Shown here: positions 54,723-63,416 of the stretch, piece by piece | Numbering within the stretch: position 1 is the first letter of the stretch | Layout of the letters: every line of letters starts with the position of its first letter | Assembly (NCBI RefSeq): GCF_003841405.1 | Contig: NZ_PXYA01000001.1 | Location: 434,001 to 498,000 of the forward strand | Direction: 5' to 3' | Origin: Tetragenococcus halophilus subsp. halophilus DSM 20339 | GTDB taxonomy: Bacteria; Bacillota; Bacilli; Lactobacillales; Enterococcaceae | DNA: 64,000 bases | The notes under the pieces: generated by a model | What the model was told of the DNA's origin: nothing | The model's input: the letters and a program-made list of their open reading frames with translations, nothing else | Databases searched by the model: none | Position numbers and translations under genes: made by a program

Positions 54723-54759
54723 AAAGCTTCTTTATTAATTTTTTTAATAAAGAAGCTTT
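54723..54759 (-). terminator. Terminator downstream of the SufT-like gene
   Basis: AAAGCTTCTTTATTAA (54723-54738) and TTAATAAAGAAGCTTT (54744-54759) pair perfectly. A's before the left arm form the minus-strand U-tract. Confidence 0.9.
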
Positions 54760-54801
54760 CCTTAGTTTTAATAAATTGAATAAACAATTTAATATTTTTA
54801 T

Positions 54802-55137
54802 TTACCTTATTCCTAATGCAATTCGCGCGTAGCGACTCATTTTTTCCGGTGTCCACGGTGGATACCAGACGAGTTTTACATCTACCTGATTTACTTCAGG
54901 CACTTCATTTAGTGAATCCAAAATTGACTCAGTCAAAATATCAGCTAGAGGACATCCCATCGTTGTCAGTGTCATTTTGATTTCAGTGTCTCCTGTTGCA
55001 TCATCGAACTCTACGCCATAGATTAAACCCAAATTGACAATATCGATTCCTAACTCTGGATCGATAACAGTTTCTAGTGCCATTAAAATATTATCTTTTA
55101 TTTCTTCAATTTCTTCTTCTGTTCGTGCGACACTCAT
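54802..55137 (-). CDS. SufT/MIP18-like (DUF59) metal-sulfur cluster assembly factor
   Basis: A 111-residue DUF59 protein with VIDPELGIDIVNLGLIYGVE, the conserved Cys in TTMGCPLAD, and the C-terminal VWYPPWTPEKMSRYARIALG. Such proteins assist Fe-S cluster maturation. ATG 55137 is preferred to the upstream start at 55227 because the length then matches the family and AGGGGGG precedes it. It is adjacent to the helicase gene but separated from it by 142 bases. Confidence 0.87.
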   Translation of the reverse strand: MSVARTEEEIEEIKDNILMALETVIDPELGIDIVNLGLIYGVEFDDATGDTEIKMTLTTMGCPLADILTESILDSLNEVPEVNQVDVKLVWYPPWTPEKMSRYARIALGIR

Positions 55138-55279
55138 GTTTTCTAATCCCCCCTCTACTTTTCTCTCCAAGCAAATCATACCTTGTTTTATATCATTTGT
55201 AAACGCTATTTGTAGATAAGTTAACAATCTTTTATCTTTTAACTAAATTCTATTTTGTCAATATTTTAAATGGGGAGAT

Positions 55280-57628
55280 TTATTCAACTTCTTGCCAAAA
55301 ACTTTCCATTCCTTGTTTTAATTGTGCAAGATTGTGACAAATTTTCATATTCTGCCAATGGGCAGGAAAGAGTTGGCGATAGGCTTTAGTCGTAAATCTT
55401 TGGTCTAAAAGTAAAACAATGCCTTTATCAGTACTATCTCGAATGACACGACCAGCGGCTTGTAATACTTTATTCATTCCCGGCAGCTGATAAGCATACG
55501 CAAAGCCTTTTCCCTCTTTTTCATCAAAATATTCTTTAATTAATTCTTGTTCATGATTCATTTGAGGCAGCCCAACACCTACGATAATACTGCCTACTAA
55601 GCGTGAAGCTTTTAAGTCAATACCTTCAGAAAATACACCGCCTAATACACAAAAACCGACCAAAGATTGCGCTGGCTTTTCAACAAATTTTGCCAAAAAA
55701 TCTTCGCGTTCTTTTTCACTCATTTGTGTATCTTGTACAACCGTATCGATTTCTGGAAATTGTTCACGAAAAATTTGATAACAATCATCGAGATATTTAT
55801 AAGATGGAAAAAATACTAAGTAATTTCCTTTTTGAGCAGAAACTGCTTCTGCAATAGCTTGAGCTATTGCTTGATAACTATGATTTCTTTTCTTATAAGT
55901 TGTTTGGATATAATCGGCAATGAAGACTTGTTGGTTTTTTTCTGGAAATGGGCTAGCTAGACGATAACGTAATGCCTCCCGATGCCCTCCTAATACTTCT
56001 TGGTAATAAGGCAAGGGTGTCAAACTCGCAGAAAAAAGTAGACTAGCTTTCCCTTTATGAAGCGTATCCGCTAAAAATGGTGCTGGTGACATACAAAATT
56101 GTCGGATTTTCAAATCATGATACATAATTTCAATAGTTGTTTCGTATGTTTCATCATAAAAATCACTCATTTTTAAAAATCGTAGAACATCAAAATAAAG
56201 GTCTAAGATTTTCTCCTCCTGTGGATTTCCTTCATTTGCAGCTAACCATTCTTTGACTAATTCGCTAAAACGAAATAAAAGTTTAAGCAAAGTATCCGCC
56301 TGTCCTTTTTGATGATGGAAAGTCCAGCCAGATTCCTGCGCAGTTTCTTCAATTGCGGCAAATTCTTGATCGATTTTTTTGAGATTTTTGAGAATCTTTT
56401 TATCGTTTTTGGAAAAACTTTTAAAAACACTGTTAAAAGATTGTCTATGAATAGAAGCAGAATACATTTCACGCGAACGATTCACAAGATTATGAGCTTC
56501 ATCGATCAAAAAGTAATACGCTTCGCTATTATCTTCAAAGAAACGACGTAAATATACTGTAGGATCAAATAAATAGTTATAATCACCAATAATCACATCG
56601 CAAAATAGACTAATATCAAGAGAGAATTCAAAAGGAGAAACGACATGTTTTTTTGCATAACTTTCAATTACAGAACGAGTCATTTGGTTTTCATGATGCA
56701 AAATGTCCCATAGTGCTTCATTGATTCGATCATAATATCCTATAGAATAAGGGCTATCGTCTGGATTGCCCTCTTGTTCTTCTGGAAAACGTATTTTATC
56801 TTTTGCTGTGATGGTGACACTTTTTATTTGCGCACCTTTATCCGCTAAAACGGTTAATGTATCTTCGGCCACTTGTCTAGTGATTGTTTTAGCTGTTAAA
56901 TAAAAAATTCGATCCGCGCGGTCTTCTCCCAAAGCTTTGAACGCTGGAAAAAGTGTAGAAATCGTCTTGCCTATTCCGGTAGGGGCTTCAATAAATAGCT
57001 CTTGCTGGCTACGTAAAGTCTTATAAGCTGCGGCGGCTAATTCGCGTTGTCCACTACGAAACTCTTGATAGGGAAAAGACATTTGCTGCAGTGTTTTATT
57101 ACGTTGATCTCGCCAATTTTTTTGAAAGACCAACCACTTATGATATTCTTTTATCAGCTTATCAAAAAAGTCTTTTAAAAAACTCCATTCATATGAACGT
57201 CTTCTTTGGACGGTTTCTTCTTCAATCGTTTGATAATAAGTTAGCTGTACTTGGATATTTGTTAAATGATTTTGTAAAGAGTAGATATACGCATAGACCA
57301 TTGCTTGATAGAAGTAAATTTCAATTTGATCATCTTCTAATTCTTCAAATTGTACTTCCGAAGTTTTTATCTCATCAATTATCCACTCTTCGTTTTCTTG
57401 AAAAATACCATCTGCGCGACCTTCAACAATGATCTTATCATTTTCAACAGTTATTTCTTCTTTTAAAAATACTTCTTTTTGATAATTTTCTCCTGCAGCT
57501 TTTTGTAGTTTGCGATGGATCTTTGCTCCTTCTTGTGCAGTATGATTACTATTTTTTTGACTGCTAAGATTTCCTCTACGTAGAATAAACTCAACGAGAT
57601 GTCTGACCGAAATTTTCTCAGAAAACAT
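55280..57628 (-). CDS. RecB/Cas4-like nuclease fused to XPD/DinG-type helicase
   Basis: About 782 residues. Residues 40-130 hold a PD-(D/E)XK nuclease: EGRADGIF supplies Asp and WIIDEIKTS supplies Glu-X-Lys. The SF2 helicase follows with Walker A EAPTGIGKT, DEAH box LIDEAHNLV, motif V FSEGIDLKAS and motif VI QAAGRVIRD. Between Walker A and the DEAH box, XPD relatives carry four Cys for an Fe-S cluster. Here the corresponding stretch (KIRFPEEQEGNPDDSPYSIG, then HVVSPFEF) has none. ATG 57628 follows AAGGTGG. Confidence 0.85.
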   Translation of the reverse strand: MFSEKISVRHLVEFILRRGNLSSQKNSNHTAQEGAKIHRKLQKAAGENYQKEVFLKEEITVENDKIIVEGRADGIFQENEEWIIDEIKTSEVQFEELEDDQIEIYFYQAMVYAYIYSLQNHLTNIQVQLTYYQTIEEETVQRRRSYEWSFLKDFFDKLIKEYHKWLVFQKNWRDQRNKTLQQMSFPYQEFRSGQRELAAAAYKTLRSQQELFIEAPTGIGKTISTLFPAFKALGEDRADRIFYLTAKTITRQVAEDTLTVLADKGAQIKSVTITAKDKIRFPEEQEGNPDDSPYSIGYYDRINEALWDILHHENQMTRSVIESYAKKHVVSPFEFSLDISLFCDVIIGDYNYLFDPTVYLRRFFEDNSEAYYFLIDEAHNLVNRSREMYSASIHRQSFNSVFKSFSKNDKKILKNLKKIDQEFAAIEETAQESGWTFHHQKGQADTLLKLLFRFSELVKEWLAANEGNPQEEKILDLYFDVLRFLKMSDFYDETYETTIEIMYHDLKIRQFCMSPAPFLADTLHKGKASLLFSASLTPLPYYQEVLGGHREALRYRLASPFPEKNQQVFIADYIQTTYKKRNHSYQAIAQAIAEAVSAQKGNYLVFFPSYKYLDDCYQIFREQFPEIDTVVQDTQMSEKEREDFLAKFVEKPAQSLVGFCVLGGVFSEGIDLKASRLVGSIIVGVGLPQMNHEQELIKEYFDEKEGKGFAYAYQLPGMNKVLQAAGRVIRDSTDKGIVLLLDQRFTTKAYRQLFPAHWQNMKICHNLAQLKQGMESFWQEVE

Positions 57629-57774
57629 GTTGCCACCTTCTTCCAAACTATTATTATAGAATACTTTTAGCTATTTTTACAGTAAGTTAAAAAAATCCAC
57701 TCATCTTCTTTGTTTGTAGGAATAATTTAAGTTATACTTGAGTTAGTATTTTATAAAGGGGGGATTTAACTTTT

Positions 57775-58395
57775 ATGCGTATCAATCGATTGGTAACAGG
57801 CGATATTGGCGAAAATTGTTACTTAATATGGCAAGACCAATCGCTTTTAATTATTGATCCAGGTGCTGATGCCTTTAATATTAAACAACAAATTAAACAA
57901 ACCGATGCCTTGCCCGTCGCAATTTTATTAACCCATGCTCACTTTGATCATATTGGGGCTGTAGATGAATTGCGTGATGAATATCAAATTCCTGTTTATC
58001 TCAATCCTTTAGAATTTGACTGGCTACAAGATCCAGTTTTAAATTTATCCGTACAATTACCTGAAAAAAGGCAAGTAATCGTTCGCCCTGCGGAGTATAA
58101 ATTAGAGCTGCGTGATTATAATTTAGCTGGTATTTCCTTCAAAGTTGTTCCTACTCCGGGACATTCGATAGGCAGCGTAAGTTTTATTTTTGATGATTTT
58201 GTTGTTTCTGGGGACGTTTTATTCAATGGCAGCATTGGTAGAACTGATTTTTACACGGGAAACTACGAACAGCTGCTTGATAGCGTTAATTCGCAATTAT
58301 TCCAATTAGCCGATGAATATACAGTATATCCAGGACATGGTCCGATAACTTCGATCGGTCATGAAAAAATAACGAATCCCTTTTTCGTTGATTAA
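57775..58395 (+). CDS. MBL-fold metallo-hydrolase (glyoxalase II-like)
   Basis: A 206-residue single-domain metallo-beta-lactamase fold: HAHFDHIG binding motif at residue 54, PTPGHSIGSV, SGDVLF and the final YPGHGP. It could hydrolyse a thioester such as a glutathione or bacillithiol adduct; the substrate is unproven. A strong AAAGGGGGG precedes the ATG. It is cotranscribed with the following phosphatase. Confidence 0.88.
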   Translation: MRINRLVTGDIGENCYLIWQDQSLLIIDPGADAFNIKQQIKQTDALPVAILLTHAHFDHIGAVDELRDEYQIPVYLNPLEFDWLQDPVLNLSVQLPEKRQVIVRPAEYKLELRDYNLAGISFKVVPTPGHSIGSVSFIFDDFVVSGDVLFNGSIGRTDFYTGNYEQLLDSVNSQLFQLADEYTVYPGHGPITSIGHEKITNPFFVD

Positions 58396-58415
58396 TTAAC
58401 CAAGGAGTGAAGAAA

Positions 58416-59111
58416 ATGACAAAAACAGAATTATACATCGTAAGACATGGTAAAACTATGTTTAATACAGTACAACGAGTGCAAGGTTGGTGTGATACTC
58501 CCCTTACAAAGACAGGGGAAGAAGGTATCCGATATCTAGGGGCAGGACTTAAAGATATTAACTTTGAAGAAGCTTATGCTAGTGATTCCGGTCGTGCTAT
58601 CGAAACTGCAAGAATTATTTTAAGCCAACTTCCAAATGGCGCTAAGGTTCCTTTTCGTGTAGATAAAAGAATTCGGGAATGGTGTTTTGGTTCACTAGAA
58701 GGAGGTTACGACGCTGAAATGTGGGGCGTTGTTCCTAGAGTTTTGAATTTTCATAATTACGATGAAATGATCGATAAACAAACCGGTTTTAAACAGATCT
58801 GCGAAGCCATCTATGATGCGGATACAGCAAACTGGGCCGAAACCTACGATGAACTAAGCTATCGCGTACGTACTGGTTTTGAAGATATTGCTCATCGTAT
58901 TGAAAAAAATGGCGGCGGTAAAGCGCTGGTCGTCTCTCATGGTTTAACGATTGCCTTCTTATTGAATTTAATTAATGAAGAAAGTAACGTTCGTATGGAC
59001 TTAGAAAATGGCTCTGTCACTCGTTTAACTTATGAAAATGGCGATTTCACTTGCCAAGAAGTTGGTTCAACAGCTTATATCGAAAAGGGCAAAGAACTAG
59101 AACAAGCTTAA
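58416..59111 (+). CDS. Histidine phosphatase superfamily (phosphoglycerate mutase-like) protein
   Basis: A 231-residue phosphatase with the catalytic His in IVRHGKTMFN, the Arg in SDSGRAIETA, the acid residue in IREWCFGSLEGG and the second His in VVSHGLTIAFL. It is a cofactor-independent phosphatase-type member, not a mutase proven by sequence. ATG 58416 follows AAGGAG by 8 bases; a GTG at 58407 overlaps that site. Confidence 0.88.
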   Translation: MTKTELYIVRHGKTMFNTVQRVQGWCDTPLTKTGEEGIRYLGAGLKDINFEEAYASDSGRAIETARIILSQLPNGAKVPFRVDKRIREWCFGSLEGGYDAEMWGVVPRVLNFHNYDEMIDKQTGFKQICEAIYDADTANWAETYDELSYRVRTGFEDIAHRIEKNGGGKALVVSHGLTIAFLLNLINEESNVRMDLENGSVTRLTYENGDFTCQEVGSTAYIEKGKELEQA

Positions 59112-59137
59112 TTAAAACAAATAAAAGCTAAAATTAT

Positions 59138-59166
59138 AAAGCAAGTTAAAAACTTGCTTTTTTTAT
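59138..59166 (+). terminator. Terminator after the MBL-phosphatase operon
   Basis: AAAGCAAGTT and AACTTGCTTT (59151-59160) with a 3-base loop, followed by T's. Confidence 0.9.
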
Positions 59167-59238
59167 CAAAAATTATTTATAATCCTCTTTTTTAAAGGTA
59201 TACTTATTTTTGGCATTACTTAAGAAGGGATTGAAAAT

Positions 59239-60072
59239 ATGTTTTTTACAAATGTCATTAAAGCGATCATTTTAGGTATCATTGAAGGTATCACGGAATG
59301 GTTACCTATCAGCAGCACTGGACATCTTATTTTGGCAGATGAATTTGTTCGTTTAGAAGCAAGCGAAGCATTTATGTCGATGTTCAATGTAGTCATTCAA
59401 TTAGGCGCGATTTTAGCTGTCGTCGTCTTATACTTTAATAAGTTAAATCCATTTGCTTCAAATAAGAACACTACCCAAAAAAATGCTACCTGGCAATTAT
59501 GGTTTCGCGTAATTGTAGCAATCATTCCCTCAGGAATCATAGGGATCTTTTTAGACGATTGGTTAGATGCACATCTGCATAAATTTTTACCTGTCGCTAT
59601 TGTGTTGATTATTTATGGTGTTGCATTTATTCTAGTGGAAAAAAGAAATCAAAATCGGACACCTAAAATTGCCCAATTAAATGAAATCACCTATAAATTT
59701 GCTTTAATTGTAGGAATGTTTCAAGTTCTTTCTTTAGTTCCAGGAACATCTAGGTCTGGCGCTACGATATTAGGAGCTATTTTGATTGGTGGTTCGCGTT
59801 TTGTTTCCACTGAGTTTTCTTTTTTCCTAGGTATTCCAACGATGTTTGGTGCTAGTTTTATTAAAATCTTGAAATTTTTAGGCACTGGCAACAGTTTTGA
59901 CTTTACCGGAACGATCATTTTACTTATTGGAACAGTGATTTCATTTATTGTTTCAATCCTAGCTATTAAATTCTTATTGAATTATCTTAAGAAAAATGAC
60001 TTCACCGCTTTTGGTTGGTATCGTATTGTTTTGGGTATCGTATTGATCATTTACTGGATGGTCGCAATGTAA
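59239..60072 (+). CDS. uppP: Undecaprenyl-diphosphatase (BacA family)
   Basis: A 277-residue polytopic enzyme recycling undecaprenyl pyrophosphate for cell-wall synthesis and contributing to bacitracin tolerance. It has the GIIEGITEWLPISSTGH motif at the N-terminus and PGTSRSGATI near residue 172, containing the catalytic Glu, Ser and Arg residues. It is monocistronic and ends at a terminator shared with the phosphate transport genes. Confidence 0.94.
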   Translation: MFFTNVIKAIILGIIEGITEWLPISSTGHLILADEFVRLEASEAFMSMFNVVIQLGAILAVVVLYFNKLNPFASNKNTTQKNATWQLWFRVIVAIIPSGIIGIFLDDWLDAHLHKFLPVAIVLIIYGVAFILVEKRNQNRTPKIAQLNEITYKFALIVGMFQVLSLVPGTSRSGATILGAILIGGSRFVSTEFSFFLGIPTMFGASFIKILKFLGTGNSFDFTGTIILLIGTVISFIVSILAIKFLLNYLKKNDFTAFGWYRIVLGIVLIIYWMVAM

Positions 60073-60081
60073 AAACATTTA

Positions 60082-60117
60082 AAAAAACCAAGAGTTTATA
60101 TATGCTCTTGGTTTTTT
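60082..60117. terminator. Bidirectional terminator
   Basis: AAAAAACCAAGAG (60082-60094) and CTCTTGGTTTTTT (60105-60117) are perfectly complementary and lie between convergent uppP and the DUF47 gene. Confidence 0.92.
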
Positions 60118-60119
60118 AT

Positions 60120-60743
60120 TTAAGTATTTTTGATAATCATACCATCGATAAGATCAACAGCATCTTCATGATAATTTATAATTAACTCAAAACCATCGTA
60201 AATCTCTTTCCATTTAACAATTTCCAGTACATCCTGCTCTTTACTAAATAAGTGTTTTTTCAAACGACTGTACAAACGATCACCTTGTGATTCAACGTAA
60301 TTAACGTCTGAGATCAGTTTTTTTAAGTCTTTAGAATTTTTTAATTTAGGAAACTCTTTCATTGCTTCATGCACACCTTTTGCTGCTTCTGTTACTAAAG
60401 CAGCGAGTTTATCTGTTTCTGCGCGCATCTGAGTAATCACTAGGTTTTCAAATAAATAAGTCATTGCATTAATCCCATCTAAAATATCATCTAAGCGTTC
60501 CGAAACGACTAAAATGTCTTCTCGTTCGATCGGTGTAATAAATGCGTCATATAACTCATTTGTTAATTCTTCGACAATTTGATCACTATTTTTTTCAATT
60601 TCATGGATTTTCTCGGCTCTTTCAGAAAAGTCCGTTGTAGAATAGTTATCTACGATTTCTTCTAAAATTTCTGCTGCAATATGTACATTTTCAGCAAGTT
60701 GTTCCATTTTTTTAAAATAATCATATTGCTTTTTTCTTCCCAC
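60120..60743 (-). CDS. DUF47 / PhoU-like phosphate transport accessory protein
   Basis: A 207-residue helical protein of the PhoU-like DUF47 family with repeated acidic metal-binding motifs (EKIHEIEKNSDQI, TPIEREDILVVSERLDDILD, YVESQGDRLYSRL). It is typically paired with a Pit transporter and thought to regulate it. It is 13 bases downstream of the Pit gene on the same strand. Confidence 0.9.
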   Translation of the reverse strand: MGRKKQYDYFKKMEQLAENVHIAAEILEEIVDNYSTTDFSERAEKIHEIEKNSDQIVEELTNELYDAFITPIEREDILVVSERLDDILDGINAMTYLFENLVITQMRAETDKLAALVTEAAKGVHEAMKEFPKLKNSKDLKKLISDVNYVESQGDRLYSRLKKHLFSKEQDVLEIVKWKEIYDGFELIINYHEDAVDLIDGMIIKNT

Positions 60744-60756
60744 TTTTTATCTCTCC

Positions 60757-61830
60757 TTAAAAAATTCCCACAAAAAGTTTAGCCATAATATAAGCAATCA
60801 AACCACAACCTGGAAACGTCAGTACCCAAGCTGAAATCATATCTTTTACAATCGACCAATCCACACTAGAAAGACGCTTTGAAGCACCTACACCCATAAT
60901 TGCGGTCGTTTTTGTATGTGTCGTGGAAACTGGAATTCCAAACATGGAAGCAAAAAATAAACAAATCGCGGTACTTAAGTCAGAACAAAAGCCTTGGTAA
61001 GTTTCAAGCTTTACCATATCCATTCCCACAGATTTGATAATTCTCATTCCACCAATTGAAGTTCCGATTCCCATGGTAAGCGAACAAAGTGCCATAACCC
61101 AGATGGGGATAACAAATCCATTTCCAGATTTTTCAGCTAAACCATTATAGTATAAGCCTAACATGAAAACCCCCATAAATTTTTGGCCATCTTGTGCCCC
61201 ATGTAAAAAAGCATTTGCAGCTGCCGCAACAGCTTGCCCCCAAGTAAAGAACTTGTTCACCCTTCTTCTGGAGGAATTATAAAATAAAAAACTAATAAGT
61301 TTAGTGACAAGATAGCCGCCGCCAAAACCAAATATGGTTGAAAAAAGCAAACCGATAATAACTTTTAGCCATTCTTGACCATTAACTGCGTCTAAACCAC
61401 TCAACGCCATAGCAGAACCTGTTAACCCAGCAATTAAAGCATGCGACTCGCTTGTCGGAATTCCAAAGTACCAGGCGGCCACTGTCCAAACGACAATAGA
61501 AAACAAGGCTGCCGCTAAAGCAATATGAGCAACATCTACCTGGCCTTGCGCTTCAAAAGATACGATATTACTAATTGTTTCTGCTACCTGAGCGTTAAAA
61601 ATGGTCATTATTAATGCGCCTAAAAAGTTCATTACAACTGCGATACCAATAGCCATATTTGGTTTTAGTACCCGAGTCGATACGGCAGTAGCGATCGCAT
61701 TAGGTGCATCGGTCCAACCGTTGACAAAAATAACTCCCATAACTAGTGTAACTGTAACTACTAATGCAACGCTCAAAATTTTACACCACCATTCATAGTA
61801 CGAGCTTATCATAGCACAAAAGTTAGTCAT
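60757..61830 (-). CDS. Low-affinity inorganic phosphate transporter (Pit family)
   Basis: A 357-residue membrane transporter with the two Pit signature repeats GWTDAPNAIATAV (residue 38) and FGIPVSTTHTKTTAIMGVG near the end, plus FGIPTSESHALIAGLTGSA and FLHGAQDGQKFMGV. It co-transports metal-phosphate with protons. The start may be slightly further in, at MGVIFVNGWTD, since no clear ribosome site precedes the first ATG. It forms an operon with the DUF47 gene. Confidence 0.9.
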   Translation of the reverse strand: MTNFCAMISSYYEWWCKILSVALVVTVTLVMGVIFVNGWTDAPNAIATAVSTRVLKPNMAIGIAVVMNFLGALIMTIFNAQVAETISNIVSFEAQGQVDVAHIALAAALFSIVVWTVAAWYFGIPTSESHALIAGLTGSAMALSGLDAVNGQEWLKVIIGLLFSTIFGFGGGYLVTKLISFLFYNSSRRRVNKFFTWGQAVAAAANAFLHGAQDGQKFMGVFMLGLYYNGLAEKSGNGFVIPIWVMALCSLTMGIGTSIGGMRIIKSVGMDMVKLETYQGFCSDLSTAICLFFASMFGIPVSTTHTKTTAIMGVGASKRLSSVDWSIVKDMISAWVLTFPGCGLIAYIMAKLFVGIF

Positions 61831-61948
61831 TAGGGAAGTTGCTTTGTGCTTTAATTCAGTTTTTTTATTTGAAAAAAAAATAAAATCTTACCATTAAATG
61901 TATCAACCTTTTCAGTGTTTTAACAATAAAATTCTTTATAAGTTGTTA

Positions 61949-61977
61949 TTGCAAACAACTGAAGCATTATGTATAAT
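61949..61977 (+). promoter_or_regulatory. rpsT promoter
   Basis: TTGCAA (61949-61954), a 17-base spacer and a perfect TATAAT (61972-61977). A second TATAAT at 62005-62010 with an inverted repeat ATACG/CGTAT just upstream lies nearer the gene. Confidence 0.75.
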
Positions 61978-62037
61978 GACTATTGTTGCATTATACGTTA
62001 TTTTCGTATAATATTTTCTGATCCGGAGGTGAAATAA

Positions 62038-62292
62038 ATGCCACAAATTAAAGGTGCAATCAAACGAGTTCGCCAAAATTATAAAGTTACTCCTAAAAAC
62101 TCAGCTCAAATGAGTGCTATGCGTACTGCTATCAAACAAGCAGAACAAGCAGCCCGTGAAAATGCTGATAATAAAGATGCGTTGTTCAAAGATGCTGTAA
62201 GCGCAATTGACACAGCTGAATCAAAAGGATTAGTTCATAAAAATAAAGCAGCGCGTGATAAATCACGTTTAAGCAAAATCGCCGCTAAATAA
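62038..62292 (+). CDS. rpsT: 30S ribosomal protein S20
   Basis: An 84-residue basic protein with [25 protein letters not shown] and the C-terminal [18 protein letters not shown], typical S20. It binds 16S rRNA early in 30S assembly. GGAGG lies 10 bases before the ATG. It is divergent from the Pit gene and convergent with holA, the usual Lactobacillales arrangement. Confidence 0.97.
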   Translation: MPQIKGAIKRVRQNYKVTPKNSAQMSAMRTAIKQAEQAARENADNKDALFKDAVSAIDTAESKGLVHKNKAARDKSRLSKIAAK

Positions 62293-62335
62293 AAAAAAGA
62301 TTTGAAGTTTGTTAAAAGCTTCAAATCTTTTTTTT
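62292..62335. terminator. Bidirectional terminator between rpsT and holA
   Basis: AAAAAAAGATTTGAAG (from 62292) pairs with CTTCAAATCTTTTTTT (from 62319), perfectly complementary, starting at the last base of the rpsT stop codon. Confidence 0.92.
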
Positions 62336-62344
62336 AGGCTAAAA

Positions 62345-63358
62345 TTAAGCCGCTTGTAAAAGAAACAATTGAAATAAGTATTCTTTATCCATCTGTCCTG
62401 TTTTGATTTTATAATCATTTTCAATAAGCTCATCATAGAGTCGAGTTAGGATTTTGCTATCAATCTTACGTACTTGTTGAATCGCAAGCTTCACGCGGTA
62501 GGGATGAACATTTAAAGTGCGCGTAATATTACCTTGTTGATAGCCCATCTTTAATAGGATCACTGTCTGTAAATAAATACGTATTTGGCTAATTAAAATA
62601 GCATTAATCTTGATCGTCTCTTCTCCTTGTACATGCAGATCTTCATATAACTGTAAAGCTTCAGCTGTTTTGCCTTGTAACACATAATTGGTCAAATCAA
62701 ATACATTATCTTCGAGCGTTTTAGGAACCAAGTTTTCAACATCATTTTTTCTTATACGTTTTGTTTTAGAAGCAAATAATTGTAACTTTTGTAACTCTCT
62801 CATAGCTTTTGTAAGATTAGCATCCGTTAGCCGAATAAATAACTCAAAAGCTTCTCTGTCCATATCAATGCCATCATTATCTAATGTCTGTTGCAAAAAA
62901 CGGCGTAGCTGTGCTTCACTCATAGGCTCTACATCGATCGTTTCTGCTTGTTTTTTTAATTGTTTCGTAACTTTCTTACGTTCATCGAGTTTTTCATAAT
63001 CAGCGAAAAAAACTAAAATTGTGGTGTCGACCGGATTTTTCAAGTAAGATACCAGACGTTCAACATCATGTTCTGGTGCATTTGTTTTTTTCTCAGCTGT
63101 TAAAATAAACGGACTTTCAACAAAAATCAAACGATAATCGCCAAAAAAAGGCATAGATTCTGCTTCATCAAGTACTTCATCCACCGTGTTTTCCTCTAGA
63201 TCAAAGGCAGCAAAGTTTAAATCATCAACCCCTAGATGTAAACTTTCAAGAAAAGCTTGGTGTATTTGTTTTTGTAGATATTCTTCTGTCCCAACTACTA
63301 AATAAATCGCTTGAAACTTTTGATCATAAATAATCTGTAAAGCATTTTGAACGTTCAT
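62345..63358 (-). CDS. holA: DNA polymerase III delta subunit
   Basis: A 337-residue clamp-loader subunit: IYLVVGTEEYLQKQ at the N-terminus, FFGDYRLIFVESPF, VFFADYEKLDERKKVTKQLK, and a C-terminal helical domain with INAILISQIRIYLQTVIL. It opens the beta clamp. ATG 63358 follows AGAGGGG; the longer frame to 63400 lacks a ribosome site. It lies downstream of comEC on the same strand. Confidence 0.93.
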   Translation of the reverse strand: MNVQNALQIIYDQKFQAIYLVVGTEEYLQKQIHQAFLESLHLGVDDLNFAAFDLEENTVDEVLDEAESMPFFGDYRLIFVESPFILTAEKKTNAPEHDVERLVSYLKNPVDTTILVFFADYEKLDERKKVTKQLKKQAETIDVEPMSEAQLRRFLQQTLDNDGIDMDREAFELFIRLTDANLTKAMRELQKLQLFASKTKRIRKNDVENLVPKTLEDNVFDLTNYVLQGKTAEALQLYEDLHVQGEETIKINAILISQIRIYLQTVILLKMGYQQGNITRTLNVHPYRVKLAIQQVRKIDSKILTRLYDELIENDYKIKTGQMDKEYLFQLFLLQAA

Positions 63359-63416
63359 AAAATAGCCCCTCTTTTTACTTCTCAAAAGAAATCCTATCAT
63401 GAAACAGACGGAATGA

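Noticed and set aside
57091-57432. 113-residue plus-strand frame opposite the helicase
   Set aside because: Antisense shadow within a conserved nuclease-helicase gene.
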